NCBI RefSeq assembly: GCF_019793465.1
Contig: NZ_JAILYJ010000004.1
Span: forward strand, 124,001 to 188,000
From: Rhizobium croatiense
Lineage (GTDB): Bacteria > Pseudomonadota > Alphaproteobacteria > Rhizobiales > Rhizobiaceae
Direction: 5' to 3'
Length of the DNA: 64,000 nucleotides
Within the stretch, counting starts at the first letter, position 1. Every line of letters starts with the position of its first letter. A program made the translations under genes and the position numbers. The notes beneath the pieces are model-generated. The model had not been told where the DNA came from. It was given only the letters and a program-made list of their open reading frames with translations, and did no database searches. Below are positions 15,874-25,135 of the stretch, piece by piece.

Positions 15874-16689
15874 TCATGCCCTCTTCTTCGGAGCGGGCCA
15901 GTTGTGGGTTTCCTCCGTCGCGTCGCGGCACCAGCGGAAGAAGGCGTCATAGAGAAGCATGCCGGCCTCGAGCTGCTCCAGATCGTCGGAATACATCCTG
16001 GACAGGCCGAGCGAAGCGGCAAGCAGGCCGGGCGCTTCGGGTGCGAGATCGAGCCGTGCGGTATCGGCGGCCCGGATGATCCGCGCCAGGCGCAGGAGCG
16101 GTTCCGACCCCAGAGCGAACTCCTCGACCATCACGTCGAAGGTGCAGAGCTCACCGCGATGGCTCCAGAACACCTCTTCGATATCGAAGGGTGTTGCCCC
16201 GAAGCGCGCGCCGACCTCCAAAACCTCGGTCGTCGGCACGAACAGGAACAAGGCGCTCGGATCGACGAAACGCCGGATCAGCCATGGACAGGCGATGCGG
16301 TCGATCTTCGGCCGCGCCCGCGTCACCCAGACGGTGCGTCCCTCCAGGTCGCGGCGCGGCAGCTTTTCCTCCGGTACCGCCAACCCCTCAGCGATCCAGG
16401 ATTCGAAACCGCCTTGGAGACTCTCGGCGTCGATCCCGGCATGGCGAAGATAAGCGGCCACACCATGGCTGAGCTTGCCGCCCCTCTGGCAGACCACGAC
16501 GACGGCATCGGCCTCGACGCTGCCGGCCCAGGAGGCGACATCGGTATGGCTGCGCCGGATCGAGCCCGGCACCAGCCGCGGATCGAGCGCAAAGTCCTCT
16601 TCCGTGCGAACATCGATAATACAGGGCGCAGCCGGGGTTCCGATGAGCCGGCTGAGTTTGTCGGGAGAAATTTCAAGAAATGACGGCAT
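15874..16689 (-). CDS. chrB: Rhodanese-ChrB fusion chromate resistance protein
   Basis: 271 residues in two domains. Residues 1-110 are a rhodanese domain with the active-site loop CQRGGKLS (Cys67), normally a sulfurtransferase site. Residues 115-265 match the ChrB C-terminal domain (GRTVWVTRARPKIDRIACPWLIRRFVDP, EVFWSHRGELCTFDVMV). In known chr operons ChrB acts as a chromate-sensitive regulator or accessory resistance factor; the usual N-terminal ChrB domain is replaced here by rhodanese. It is the first gene of a chrB-chrA operon on the minus strand. The symbol reflects domain similarity only. Confidence 0.85.
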   Translation of the reverse strand: MPSFLEISPDKLSRLIGTPAAPCIIDVRTEEDFALDPRLVPGSIRRSHTDVASWAGSVEADAVVVVCQRGGKLSHGVAAYLRHAGIDAESLQGGFESWIAEGLAVPEEKLPRRDLEGRTVWVTRARPKIDRIACPWLIRRFVDPSALFLFVPTTEVLEVGARFGATPFDIEEVFWSHRGELCTFDVMVEEFALGSEPLLRLARIIRAADTARLDLAPEAPGLLAASLGLSRMYSDDLEQLEAGMLLYDAFFRWCRDATEETHNWPAPKKRA

Positions 16690-16979
16690 GACGCGTCCTC
16701 CGTTAATCGGTTTACTGGACGCGATTCTTCAGCATGGCGCCTCGTGGGGTGATCGCGACCCCATGGCAAAATCATGCGCAAAGAGACCCACCCATGTCAA
16801 GCGCTCGGCCCGCCAAGGCGGCGGTGCGCTGGCAGCGCCCACCGGTCGCGCCGCAGATTTAAGCGCCGATTCTGGCAGGCTGCAGGCGGAAATCCCTGAT
16901 ATTGCTCGCCTCGCGGCCCCAGAATGGAACAAAATGCTCTTTGCTCCATTTCTTTGTCACCGCAAGAGGAGAAAGTACC
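16690..16979. other. Intergenic stretch between divergent genes
   Basis: 290 bp separating the minus-strand chrB-chrA operon from the small membrane protein gene. It should contain both promoters. I see no gene with acceptable codon use and no clear repeat. Confidence 0.5.
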
Positions 16980-17297
16980 ATGACGTACGACCCCAATAAT
17001 GCCAACGACCCGAACCGCCCGCTGAATCCGAATCTGGATTTGCGCACGACCCCGACCGCGCGCACCAGCAATACGTGGGTTGTCTGGGTTGCTGCATTGG
17101 CCGTGATCGCTGTCGCTGCATTCGCCTATTCGCAGTGGAGCAGCACCCCCGGCACCTCCCCGGACACGACAGCCTCCACGACCCAATCCGAGCCGGCGCC
17201 GGCCAAGCCGATCGCTCCGACCGACAACAGCGCAACGCCCGCACCCGCACCGGCACCAGCCCCGGCCACGCCGCCGGCTGCCCCTGCCCAGCAGTAA
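16980..17297 (+). CDS. Small membrane-anchored Pro/Ala-rich hypothetical protein
   Basis: 105 residues. The N-terminus is Asn/Asp/Pro-rich (YDPNNANDPNRPLNPNLDL), one membrane helix follows (VVWVAALAVIAVAAFAY, about residues 34-50), and the remainder is a Pro/Ala/Thr-rich tail ending in APAPAPAPATPPAAPAQQ. The positive-inside pattern suggests the tail lies in the periplasm. An AGGAG precedes the ATG and a strong terminator follows, so it is a single-gene unit. No catalytic motif; the function is unknown. Confidence 0.8.
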   Translation: MTYDPNNANDPNRPLNPNLDLRTTPTARTSNTWVVWVAALAVIAVAAFAYSQWSSTPGTSPDTTASTTQSEPAPAKPIAPTDNSATPAPAPAPAPATPPAAPAQQ

Positions 17298-17312
17298 GCG
17301 CAGCGTCGCAGA

Positions 17313-17339
17313 AAGAAGCCGACCCAAGGCCGGCTTCTT
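17313..17339 (+). terminator. Terminator after the small membrane protein gene
   Basis: Perfect nine-base stem AAGAAGCCG (17313-17321) with CGGCTTCTT (17331-17339) and a nine-base loop, followed by CTCC rather than a T-run. Confidence 0.78.
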
Positions 17340-17537
17340 CTCCGCGGCGGGCCTTGAACGTCGCCACGCAAGTCCTATCTAAGGACCATAGAGTTTGTCT
17401 CTGACGGTTGACCACGGATGTACTGGCAGCCGTTGTCGAGACAAATCGAGGAAGGGTCGGTGCGAGTTTCGCCCGGCCTTTTTTCTTGCCCTATCGGTCG
17501 GCGCGCAACGCATACCTTCTGTGCCCGCATTCCGATC

Positions 17538-17840
17538 TTATTTGGGGATCCTGTTGTAGAAGGATTGGGGATCGTACACGCACTCATAGTCGAGAAGGCA
17601 CATTTTTCCGTCCGCATCCCTGACGGCTGCCGTGTCGTATTTGTCACCCAGATTGCACCTGGCCGGCGGATAACGGAAGCTGCGACCCCCGATCCCCATG
17701 CGCACGAAGACCTTCTTGTTCTGACGGATGATCTGCGCGAGCTCGCGGCAGCTGTGATCGCCCGCTCTGACCTCCGTTGCGCCTGCGGCAAAGGCCGGCA
17801 GCGGCAACAATAGAGCGACGGCAAAAACGACGATTCTCAT
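17538..17840 (-). CDS. Small secreted hypothetical protein with four cysteines
   Basis: 100 residues. A clear Sec signal peptide (MRIVVFAVALLLPLPAFAAG) is followed by about 80 mature residues with four cysteines (HSCREL, ARCNLG, KMCLL, YECVY). Two disulfides in the periplasm are likely. GGAGGGG precedes the ATG at 17840; longer frames lack a ribosome site. The sequence GGRSFRYPPARCNLGDKYDTAAVRD is distinctive, but I do not recognise the family. No operon partner. Confidence 0.78.
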   Translation of the reverse strand: MRIVVFAVALLLPLPAFAAGATEVRAGDHSCRELAQIIRQNKKVFVRMGIGGRSFRYPPARCNLGDKYDTAAVRDADGKMCLLDYECVYDPQSFYNRIPK

Positions 17841-17967
17841 GACCCCTCCGCTTGGTAACGAAAGATAAGGCGCGCATAGACCGCCGCTGCCAGTCCTAAG
17901 CATGCGGCCCGCTTCGGCGCAAGACCCCGCCTTGACCTCTAATATGTCAATCTCATCAAGAGGTTTT

Positions 17968-18043
<76 letters not shown>

Positions 18044-18271
18044 GTTCGCGCTTGGCTGCGCGGTGTGACGGGGCGTATAAACAGGATCGGCAGGCTTGTC
18101 CAGCGCATCGGCGAAAATTCTTTGGTTAATCTCAAAGATTTTTCCGCATGGCCGAAATGCAGCGCGTGATCCTGAAAGCCGGCACCGATCTTCGGAAAGG
18201 ATTATGCGCAGATTCAAAGTGATAAAGCCGACGCGGCGCGTCCTGCCGGACGCAGCGGCGCTCTCATGAAA

Positions 18272-19183
18272 TCAAAGGTCGAGGGTGCCGCTGGCCAGCC
18301 GCACCGCTTGACCGCCGATCCGCGCGTTGGAAATCGCCCCGCCTTCGACGTCGATATGCAGGTGGATGAAAGAGGGGCGACCCATCTCGACGCCCTGCTC
18401 GATCATGATCGGGTGGTGCCCGTCCGTCAGCCGGTCGAAATGGCGGATGGCTCCGGAGAGTGCGGCTGCCGCCGCGCCGGTGGCCGGGTCTTCGACAATG
18501 CCCATGCCGCTGGCGAACATGCGTGCATGAAACTTCGCCACGTGGTTGACGCCGCCGCGGCAATAGACATAGGCCGAGGCCAGCGCGCCATCGACGAAGG
18601 GCACGATCTTTTCCCAGAGCTGCGGATCGAATTCCACCCGCTGCGCCGTGCCGACATCGTGCACCGGAATGAGCAGGAACGGAACCCCGGCGCTCCAGAG
18701 CGAAGGAACGTGATTTTCAAAGCCGATCTCGGTGACCTTCAACGATAAAGCGTCGGCGATGCCGAGCTTGTCGAGCGGCATGACGGCCTGCTGCGATTTT
18801 CGCGGCAGGTCGAATTCGGCAAAGCTCGCCTCGCCTTCCCTGAGCCGCACGGCGCAACGCACCGGCCCGACATTTTCCTCGAGCACGGTAACGAGATCGA
18901 CCGCCGCGGCACCATGAGCCCGTTCGGCCAGCGCGATCGCCGTGCCGACCGTCGGATGGCCGGCAAAGGGCAGTTCGCGGCCAGGCGTAAAGATCCGGAG
19001 CTTCGCCGCATAGGCGGGATTGGTCGAAGGCTGCACGAAAACCGTCTCTGAGAGATTGATCTCCCGGGTGATCGCCTGCATCGCCTCGTCGCTGAGATCG
19101 TCTCCATCGAAGACCACCGCCAGCGGATTACCGGCAAGTTTTCGATCGGTGAACACGTCATAGACGCTGTAGCTTCGCGCCAC
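18272..19183 (-). CDS. PhzF-family isomerase/epimerase
   Basis: 303 residues, typical length. The N-terminus YSVYDVFTDRKLAGNPLAVV, catalytic Glu in INLSETVFV, FTPGRELPFAGHPTVGTA and, in the second half, EDPATGAAAAAL are the conserved PhzF motifs. The fold is two diaminopimelate-epimerase-like halves. The phenazine enzyme isomerises trans-2,3-dihydro-3-hydroxyanthranilate, but no other phenazine genes are present here. A role as a generic isomerase is more likely. The start is GTG at 19183, with AGGAGG six bases before it; an ATG overlapping it lies in another frame. Confidence 0.9.
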   Translation of the reverse strand: MARSYSVYDVFTDRKLAGNPLAVVFDGDDLSDEAMQAITREINLSETVFVQPSTNPAYAAKLRIFTPGRELPFAGHPTVGTAIALAERAHGAAAVDLVTVLEENVGPVRCAVRLREGEASFAEFDLPRKSQQAVMPLDKLGIADALSLKVTEIGFENHVPSLWSAGVPFLLIPVHDVGTAQRVEFDPQLWEKIVPFVDGALASAYVYCRGGVNHVAKFHARMFASGMGIVEDPATGAAAAALSGAIRHFDRLTDGHHPIMIEQGVEMGRPSFIHLHIDVEGGAISNARIGGQAVRLASGTLDL

Positions 19184-19248
19184 ATCGGCCTCCTTGAATC
19201 GATCATCGCGCCGCCAACCTGCCCGACCAAACGGTCGAGTGCAAGGCG

Positions 19249-20022
19249 CTAACGCCGGTTACCCTTTCCGAAATACCAGTCGATGACGGGCAGCATGGCG
19301 ACGTTATAGGGATGGGCGGCGGGATCGGCCGAACGGATCGCCGCCGCACCTGCGATCTCCTTGTCCTCGGCGACCAGCATGTGAGCCTCGATCCGCTTCA
19401 CCATCTCGTCCGCCGTCAGGTCGAAGCGGAAGAGCCTGAGCAGCGTCACCGTGCGCCTGGCATGGCTGGCAAAGAGCCCTTCCGCCGCGACCGCGTCGGC
19501 CAGGTCCAGTCCGGTCTCCTCGTGAACCTCGCGGCACATATTGGCCTCGATGTCGCAGCGCCCGTCGATGATATCCTCCGGTTCCAGCGAGCCGGCCGCG
19601 AAATAGACCTGGCCGGGATTGGCGGTATGGGCGCCCATGCGGATCGCCACGAGCGCGCCGTCCGAGCTTTCGAGCACCGGATAGGCGAAGATGTGCAGGC
19701 CGCCTTGGCGCTGCGGCTGCCGGCGCCACCACATGAAGGCGGAAAATGGAGTGACGTAGCCCTCGCCCGCAATCCCCTCTTGGCTGAACGACAGCCGCTG
19801 CTGGAACACCAGGCGGCCGTCGAACAGCGCCGGGTTGGCGGCGGTTTCCTTCGCCCAGTTTTCACGGATCGCCGCTTCCTCGGCGATGACCAAGGGATGG
19901 GTGCCGGGCAGCACACGCAGGTCGACGCCGGCGATCGGGAAAACCGTCGCTTCCGGCGGCCACTCCACAAAATCATCGGAAATATCGCTGGTCGGAAATT
20001 TCATATTCAAATTCGTTTTCAT
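19249..20022 (-). CDS. NUDIX hydrolase
   Basis: 257 residues. The NUDIX box spans about residues 144-172 and ends REVHEETGL, holding the Mg-binding glutamates; the first Gly of the box is in AAGSLEPED. An N-terminal extension of about 85 residues (WPPEATVFPIAGVDLRVLPGTHPL) precedes the domain, so it belongs to a larger NUDIX subgroup of unknown substrate. Its ATG overlaps the stop of the endonuclease-like gene by four bases (ATGA), so the two are coupled. NUDIX enzymes cleave nucleoside diphosphate-X bonds. Confidence 0.87.
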   Translation of the reverse strand: MKTNLNMKFPTSDISDDFVEWPPEATVFPIAGVDLRVLPGTHPLVIAEEAAIRENWAKETAANPALFDGRLVFQQRLSFSQEGIAGEGYVTPFSAFMWWRRQPQRQGGLHIFAYPVLESSDGALVAIRMGAHTANPGQVYFAAGSLEPEDIIDGRCDIEANMCREVHEETGLDLADAVAAEGLFASHARRTVTLLRLFRFDLTADEMVKRIEAHMLVAEDKEIAGAAAIRSADPAAHPYNVAMLPVIDWYFGKGNRR

Positions 20023-21128
20023 GGGAGATCCAGTGTCATGACGACGGGGCAGTGATCGGATGCTTTCGGCCGGTCCCAGCCGGTACGTGGATATCGCTCC
20101 ACCTCCTGGCCTGGCGGAAAGACGGTGCGGTAGGGTTGGCCGTTGCGGATGATTTCGGGCAGACGGCCGCTATTATGGGCGGCAAGTGCGGGCGAAAGCC
20201 AGATATAATCGAGCTGGCAAAGGTGCTGCTCCTGCGGGCCGCGCGCGTGATAGAGCGTCCAGCGGTCAAGCGGCTGGCGGCGGCGCACGACGTTTTCGGC
20301 AAAGCCGTCATGACTGAACACGTCGAGCGCGCTTTCGGCCTCTAGCTGGTGCTCGAAACGATAACCGGCGCCGCGCCGGCCGACAACGTCGACGCGTTCC
20401 TGATAGTCGTTCATATCACCGCAGATGGCGAAGCTCTTCTTGGCTGTGCGGCCGGCGCCGAAGCTGTCCTCGATGATGCGGCGCACGGCGCGCGCCTCGG
20501 CGCGACGGACCGGCAGTGTCGATTGCCGCCCGTCCAACCCGTCGCGAGGATTGCCCATCGATTTGAAATGCACGACATAGAGCGAGAGCGGCCGGCCGCC
20601 GATCAGAAGATCGAGCTCCAGGCAATCGCGCTTGAAGATCTTGTCGTCGATGCGGTTGCTGAGCGCGAGGTCCTCATCGAAGAGATCGAAGTCGCGATAG
20701 GTCGTCATCGCATGGCTTCTGATGTCCTTGAGCTCGATCTTCTGGCCGTCGCGCGTTTCCTCGCGCATCAAGACGGCGACATCGATGCCGCGGCTGTCAT
20801 TGCCCTCGACCAGGAATTTCTGGCGGTAGCCGTTTCCGACCATGCGGAAGAGATAGCCGTATTCGAAGGCCTGCAGGGCCGCCATATTGTCGATTTCCTG
20901 CAGGCAGAGGATATCGGCATCCGCATCGGCGATCGCCAGCGCCGTCATCTGCCGGGTGTCGTCCGTGGCGGCAATCACCCGCGCCTGCTCGAGCTGCTGA
21001 TAGACGCCCTCGCTGTTGACCTCGAAAAGCTTGATGACGCGGTCCTGGCGCAGCTGGTTGCGGAAGCCGGTGAAATCGAAACGGGTCAGCAGGTTTTCGA
21101 CGTTGAAGGTGGCGAGGCGAAGCGACAT
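20019..21128 (-). CDS. Endonuclease/exonuclease/phosphatase (EEP) family protein
   Basis: 369 residues. EEP signatures appear in order: LATFNVENLLTRFD at the start, CLQEIDN with the metal-binding Glu, VVHFKSMG, ICGDMNDY with the catalytic Asp-x-Asn, LDYIWLSP, and the closing ASDHCPVVMTL with Asp-His. These give a Mg-dependent phosphodiesterase of the DNase I/ExoIII fold. There is no signal peptide, so it is probably cytoplasmic. It is upstream of and coupled to the NUDIX gene. A diverged 84 bp copy of its early coding region lies 1.2 kb upstream at 22222-22304. Confidence 0.9.
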   Translation of the reverse strand: MSLRLATFNVENLLTRFDFTGFRNQLRQDRVIKLFEVNSEGVYQQLEQARVIAATDDTRQMTALAIADADADILCLQEIDNMAALQAFEYGYLFRMVGNGYRQKFLVEGNDSRGIDVAVLMREETRDGQKIELKDIRSHAMTTYRDFDLFDEDLALSNRIDDKIFKRDCLELDLLIGGRPLSLYVVHFKSMGNPRDGLDGRQSTLPVRRAEARAVRRIIEDSFGAGRTAKKSFAICGDMNDYQERVDVVGRRGAGYRFEHQLEAESALDVFSHDGFAENVVRRRQPLDRWTLYHARGPQEQHLCQLDYIWLSPALAAHNSGRLPEIIRNGQPYRTVFPPGQEVERYPRTGWDRPKASDHCPVVMTLDLP

Positions 21129-21387
21129 GACGGGAATCCGGTTGCGGGCGGTACCTTAACCGGCAATTGCCACAGGGAAAGGTGGCGGACCCAAGAAAAT
21201 TGCGGACAGGCGTGGCTTTTGCCAACCTCGGATGCGATAGCCCGCCTCCCTCATCCCACACCGGCCGGTGCGGATGAGGACCCGAACTGCGTCATCCGGC
21301 TCGACAGCCATGCGGCCGAAGGTGCGCAGCGGCTGGCAAAAGGCGCTACCATTGCCCAGGCCCCCTCGGATGATTAGTCGGCCTCGA

Positions 21388-21980
21388 CTATGCGACAGCG
21401 CGGAAACCAAATACCCGGCCCATTTTTGCTGCTCGCAGAGCTTGCGTAAGCCGATCACTCAGGAAAAATATGCGATTTAAGGGAGGGCTGACCCACAAGT
21501 CAGGGGAGCCCTCGAGTGCGGCAGGACTGACGGCCACCTCGTTATCAAGAAGATCCGGCCACATGCTCAGAGTGCCGTCGCTAAATTCCATGACCCTTTG
21601 TGAATGCTTCCGAAGGAAAACATCCTTGTGCTCGCCGATGTTCAGGCAAAAGTATTCTCCCTCCACCGGCGTCTTGCGATCATGCTGAAAAAGCTTGATC
21701 GGATAGAGCGAGGAGTGACCGAGATCGAACTGGCGGAGCACATCGGCGCAGGACGCCGAAACCACGACCGCGCCTGCGGCAAGGCCATCTGACCGAGGCC
21801 CATGCCCGTTGGCAACGGATCAGCCGTAAACCCCTTGATTCGTGTTGAGTCCATGAAGGCGCGGCTGGCCCAGACCTGTGTCTTTTGTGACTGCGCCATA
21901 GTTGCGAGAATCTCCTGATTCAGTTCATGCGTACCGACCAAATCCTGACTAATAGTAGGGTAAAGTAGGATTGTTCTCAC
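21388..21980 (-). pseudogene. Imm11-like (DUF1629) immunity protein gene, frameshifted
   Basis: From 21980 the minus strand encodes an N-terminal part (MRTILLYPTISQDLVG ... STRIKGFTADPLPTGMGLG). Near 21795 the sense passes to another frame, which continues DGLAAGAVVVSASCADVLRQ, FDLGHSSLYPIKLF, then PDLWVSPPLNRIFFLSDRLTQAL to a stop at 21388. The C-terminal 125 residues resemble Imm11/DUF1629 proteins, predicted immunity partners of polymorphic toxins. One frameshift separates the halves. No toxin gene is visible next to it. The surrounding DNA is lower in GC, and this lies within a rearranged stretch (see findings). Confidence 0.6.
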
Positions 21981-22221
21981 TCACGCTCGTGGCCAAGTTC
22001 AAAGAGAGATTATTCACATATTTGGCAAGCGAATGCGTAAGCGACGACACATCCCTTAATCTCATATAGTGTTATTCCCGAAACGATAGTTCTTCGTAGA
22101 AAAAACAAGTCTGAAAACACTCCATCCATCCGAACTGGCATTTGCAGTTACGATCACTATTCATGATAGATTTTAGCTATGTTGCCAACCATAATTTGCA
22201 ACACGCGAATTCTTTACCCAT
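21981..22221. other. AT-rich non-coding stretch
   Basis: 241 bp of clearly lower GC content than the neighbours, with no credible coding. It lies between the Imm11-like remnant and the duplicated endonuclease fragment, so it is probably part of a once-imported segment. Confidence 0.5.
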
Positions 22222-22304
22222 GGGTCGCCAGCGCAGCCATCTGCCGCGTGTCGTCGGTGGCCGCGAACCCGCGCCTGCTCGAGCTGCTGATAGACGCCCT
22301 CGCT
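22222..22304 (-). pseudogene. Duplicated fragment of the EEP endonuclease gene
   Basis: The segment aligns with 20931-21014 at about 90 percent identity, including a long exact run (GCGCCTGCTCGAGCTGCTGA and onward to CCCTCGCT). On the minus strand it still encodes SEGVYQQLEQARV, but small indels break the frame afterwards. It is a relic of a second copy or of a rearrangement. Confidence 0.8.
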
Positions 22305-22426
22305 CGACATCTCGCCGCGCTTCAAGAGCCAGTTCCCCTCGGTGGCCCTTGGACTCGTCGGGGAATGCTTCCTCCCGACGAGCCATGGGTTTGGCTTTGA
22401 ACCGTCCCCGGTTCTAAGCAGCTCCA

Positions 22427-23446
22427 TCAAAGCCGCCAGCCTGCGCGGATGACGACGCGCACGGCTTCACCAGCCACGACAGCCACACGGCTGAAGGCGA
22501 GCAGCCTCTGGCCGTTGCGGAGGGTCAGCTTGACGGCATAACGCTCGCCCTCGAACAGCACGGATTCGACGGTGGCCGGAGCCCCCTCGCCGCCGATGAT
22601 CACATCTTCCGGCCGCACGAGAATATCGGCGCCATCGGTGTTGGCCCCCTGCAGCGCATCCTGCAGTTCATCCCATTCCAAATGGCGTTCGCCGCCCATG
22701 ACAGGCAGTGTCAGGATAGCGCCACGCCCGATCAGGCCGCCGACGGTGCGACCCTCCGGCCGGGCATAGATCTCGGCCGGCGGCGCCCCCTGCAGCAGGC
22801 GCCCTTCGGACATGACGGCGACGTCGGTCGCCAGCGCCATTGCCTCGCTCTGGTCATGGGTCACGTAGATCATCGTCGCACCTGAGCGCTGGTGAAACTC
22901 GCGGAAGGTTTCCTCCATCTCCTGCTTCAGGTGCCGGTCGAGATTGGCGAGCGGCTCGTCGAGCAGCACGACATCGGGCGAAGTCACCAGGCAGCGAGCG
23001 AGCGCGACGCGCTGGCGCTGGCCGCCGGAGAGATCGGCCGGCCGCCGCCCGGCATAATCGGCAAGCCGGACGGTCGAAAGCGCCTCGCCGACCTTCGCCC
23101 GGTATGCCTCGCCCGAGACACCGCGCACCTTCAGGGGATAGCCGACATTGTCGGCGACGCTCATGTGCGGCCAGAGCGCATAGGACTGGAAGACCATCGC
23201 CATGTTGCGCTTCTCGGGCGGCAGCGATTGGGCGGCATCGGCAAGCAGCCGCTCGCCGAGATGGATGGAGCCGTCGGAGGGCGTCTCGAAACCGGCGATC
23301 ATGCGCAGCACCGTCGTCTTGCCGCAGCCGGAAGGCCCGAGCAGCGCCAGGAAGCCGCCCTCGCGCACATCGAGCGAAAAATCGCTGACGGCCGCGCGGC
23401 CGGTGCCAAAATCCTTGGCCACCCGGTTGAGGATCAGTTTCGCCAT
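22427..23446 (-). CDS. afuC: ABC transporter ATPase, AfuC/FbpC type
   Basis: 339 residues. Walker A GPSGCGKTT (about 37-45), Q-loop MVFQSYALWPHM, signature [14 protein letters not shown], Walker B VVLLDEP, D-loop LANLDRH and H-loop THDQSEAM are complete. A C-terminal TOBE-like regulatory domain (from about residue 245) follows. It energises the fused permease encoded upstream, whose end it overlaps by 13 bases. The family imports ferric iron, but related transporters carry thiamine, putrescine or phosphonates. The start MAKLILNRVAKDFG at 23446 is the family-typical one; the longer frame runs into the permease gene. Confidence 0.92.
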   Translation of the reverse strand: MAKLILNRVAKDFGTGRAAVSDFSLDVREGGFLALLGPSGCGKTTVLRMIAGFETPSDGSIHLGERLLADAAQSLPPEKRNMAMVFQSYALWPHMSVADNVGYPLKVRGVSGEAYRAKVGEALSTVRLADYAGRRPADLSGGQRQRVALARCLVTSPDVVLLDEPLANLDRHLKQEMEETFREFHQRSGATMIYVTHDQSEAMALATDVAVMSEGRLLQGAPPAEIYARPEGRTVGGLIGRGAILTLPVMGGERHLEWDELQDALQGANTDGADILVRPEDVIIGGEGAPATVESVLFEGERYAVKLTLRNGQRLLAFSRVAVVAGEAVRVVIRAGWRL

Positions 23447-25128
23447 GGGACCACCCCTTTCGGCAGGTGCTTCGCCAGGAGTTCCAATAGCAGCATCATG
23501 GCGACGACCATGAGGACGACGAGCACCGACAGTGCCGAGGCAAGGTCGGAGCCGCCGCTGTCGTCGAGATTGTAGATGGCGACGCCGAGCGTCTGCGTAC
23601 CGGCCGACCAGAGCAGTGCGGAGATCGTCAGCTCGTTGCAGGCGATCAGGAAGACGAGGATGACGGAAGCACCGGCGGCCGGCGCAATCAGCGGCACGAT
23701 GATATCGGCAAGCCGCCGGAAGAAACCGGCGCCGGAAAGCCGTGCTGCCTCCTCCAGCGCCGGATCGAGCTGGTGGAAGGCGCTGACCACGGGTTTCAGG
23801 CTGACGGCGAAGAAGGAAGAGAAATAGGCGATGAGAATGATCCAGATCGTGCCGTAGAGCGAGATGTGGAGGAAGGGGATGGGCGCTGCAAAGACCAGGA
23901 TGAAGGCGACCGCCATGACGATGCCGGGCAGCGAATAGGGTATCTCGATCAGGCTCGCGATGAGGCGGGACGCCGCATCCTTGCGCCGCGTCAGCATATA
24001 GGCCGCAAGCACGGTCACCACCAGGAGACACAGGGCGGTGGCGCCTGCAAGCGAGATCGAGTTGACGAAAGCCGTGCGCGTCACCGCCTGCCGGAAGAGA
24101 ATCTCCTCGAAGGCATGCAGCGACATGGTCTTGAAGGTGAGCGGCACGCCGTAGGCCGGAACCAGCGCGCCGGCGACGAGCGCGAAGAAGGGTGCGGCGA
24201 GCATGAAGAACAGGATCGCCCAGAGGAGCGGCGTGAAGGCGAACCGCCCGGCGCCGAGCTCGAAGGCGGCGCTCGCCCCGGACAGGCCGATGACGCGGTA
24301 ATCGCGGCCTCTGAGCGCCCGGTCCTGGATCATCAGCCCGGCGACCGAAATCATCGCGATGATTGCCGACAGCACGGCGACATCGCCGAAGGTGCGGCTG
24401 GTGAAGGCGGAAAACTTGGTGAAAATCAGCGTCGGCAGCGTGAAGATCGAGGCGGGAATGCCGAGAATGGCGGGAATGCCGAAATTGCCGGTGCAGGAGA
24501 CGAAGGAGATCGCTGCCCCTGCGATGATGCCGGGCAGCGACAGAGGCAGGATGATGTCGCGGAAGACCCGAAAGCTGGAGGCGCCGGAAAGCCTTGCGGC
24601 CTCGACGCCGTCGCGCGGCAGCGTCATCAGCCCGGCGCGGAGCGCGAGATAGACCAGCGGCGCATGCTGGACGCCATAGAGCAGCGCGATGCCGCCCACA
24701 GAATAGAGCGGCTGCGGCGAGCCGAGCGGCGGAGCGATCGCGAGCGCCTTCAGCAGCGGGCTTGACGGCCCCGACATCTGCACCCAGGCAAGGGCAGTCA
24801 CCTGCGGCGGGATCATCATCGGCAGCACGAAGAAGAAGCTGAGCAGCCCCTTGCCGGGGATGTCGGTCAGCGTCAGCAGGAAGGCGAAGAGACAGCCGAT
24901 CAGAAGCGAGACGATCGTTCCGAGAACGGATGTGACGACGGTGTAATAGGTGGCCTGCCAGAGCGCCGGGTCGGCGAGCACATCGCTGACGCCGCCACTG
25001 GCAAACGCCGCGATCCCTGCTATGGCAAGGCGGGCGAGCGGCAGCACGCTGAGGATGAGCACGGTAATGACGATAAAAGGAAACAGCCAGGCGGGCTGGC
25101 TGTTTCCTGCTCTGACATAGCCTGGCAT
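23434..25128 (-). CDS. afuB: ABC transporter permease, fused two-domain AfuB/FbpB type
   Basis: 564 residues with about twelve membrane helices, in two homologous permease halves. Each half has an EAA loop: DGVEAARLSGASSFRVFRDIILPLS in the first and PALEEAARLSGAGFFRRLADIIVPLI in the second. Such fused permeases are typical of ferric-iron (FbpB/AfuB) and some phosphonate importers. The gene begins seven bases after the binding-protein stop and overlaps the ATPase gene, so the three form one operon read from 26113. Confidence 0.92.
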   Translation of the reverse strand: MPGYVRAGNSQPAWLFPFIVITVLILSVLPLARLAIAGIAAFASGGVSDVLADPALWQATYYTVVTSVLGTIVSLLIGCLFAFLLTLTDIPGKGLLSFFFVLPMMIPPQVTALAWVQMSGPSSPLLKALAIAPPLGSPQPLYSVGGIALLYGVQHAPLVYLALRAGLMTLPRDGVEAARLSGASSFRVFRDIILPLSLPGIIAGAAISFVSCTGNFGIPAILGIPASIFTLPTLIFTKFSAFTSRTFGDVAVLSAIIAMISVAGLMIQDRALRGRDYRVIGLSGASAAFELGAGRFAFTPLLWAILFFMLAAPFFALVAGALVPAYGVPLTFKTMSLHAFEEILFRQAVTRTAFVNSISLAGATALCLLVVTVLAAYMLTRRKDAASRLIASLIEIPYSLPGIVMAVAFILVFAAPIPFLHISLYGTIWIILIAYFSSFFAVSLKPVVSAFHQLDPALEEAARLSGAGFFRRLADIIVPLIAPAAGASVILVFLIACNELTISALLWSAGTQTLGVAIYNLDDSGGSDLASALSVLVVLMVVAMMLLLELLAKHLPKGVVPWRN

Positions 25129-25135
25129 GAAGAGA

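Noticed and set aside
18272..19183. Phenazine biosynthesis locus
   Set aside because: A lone PhzF-family gene with no phzA-G neighbours; these proteins are widespread isomerases.
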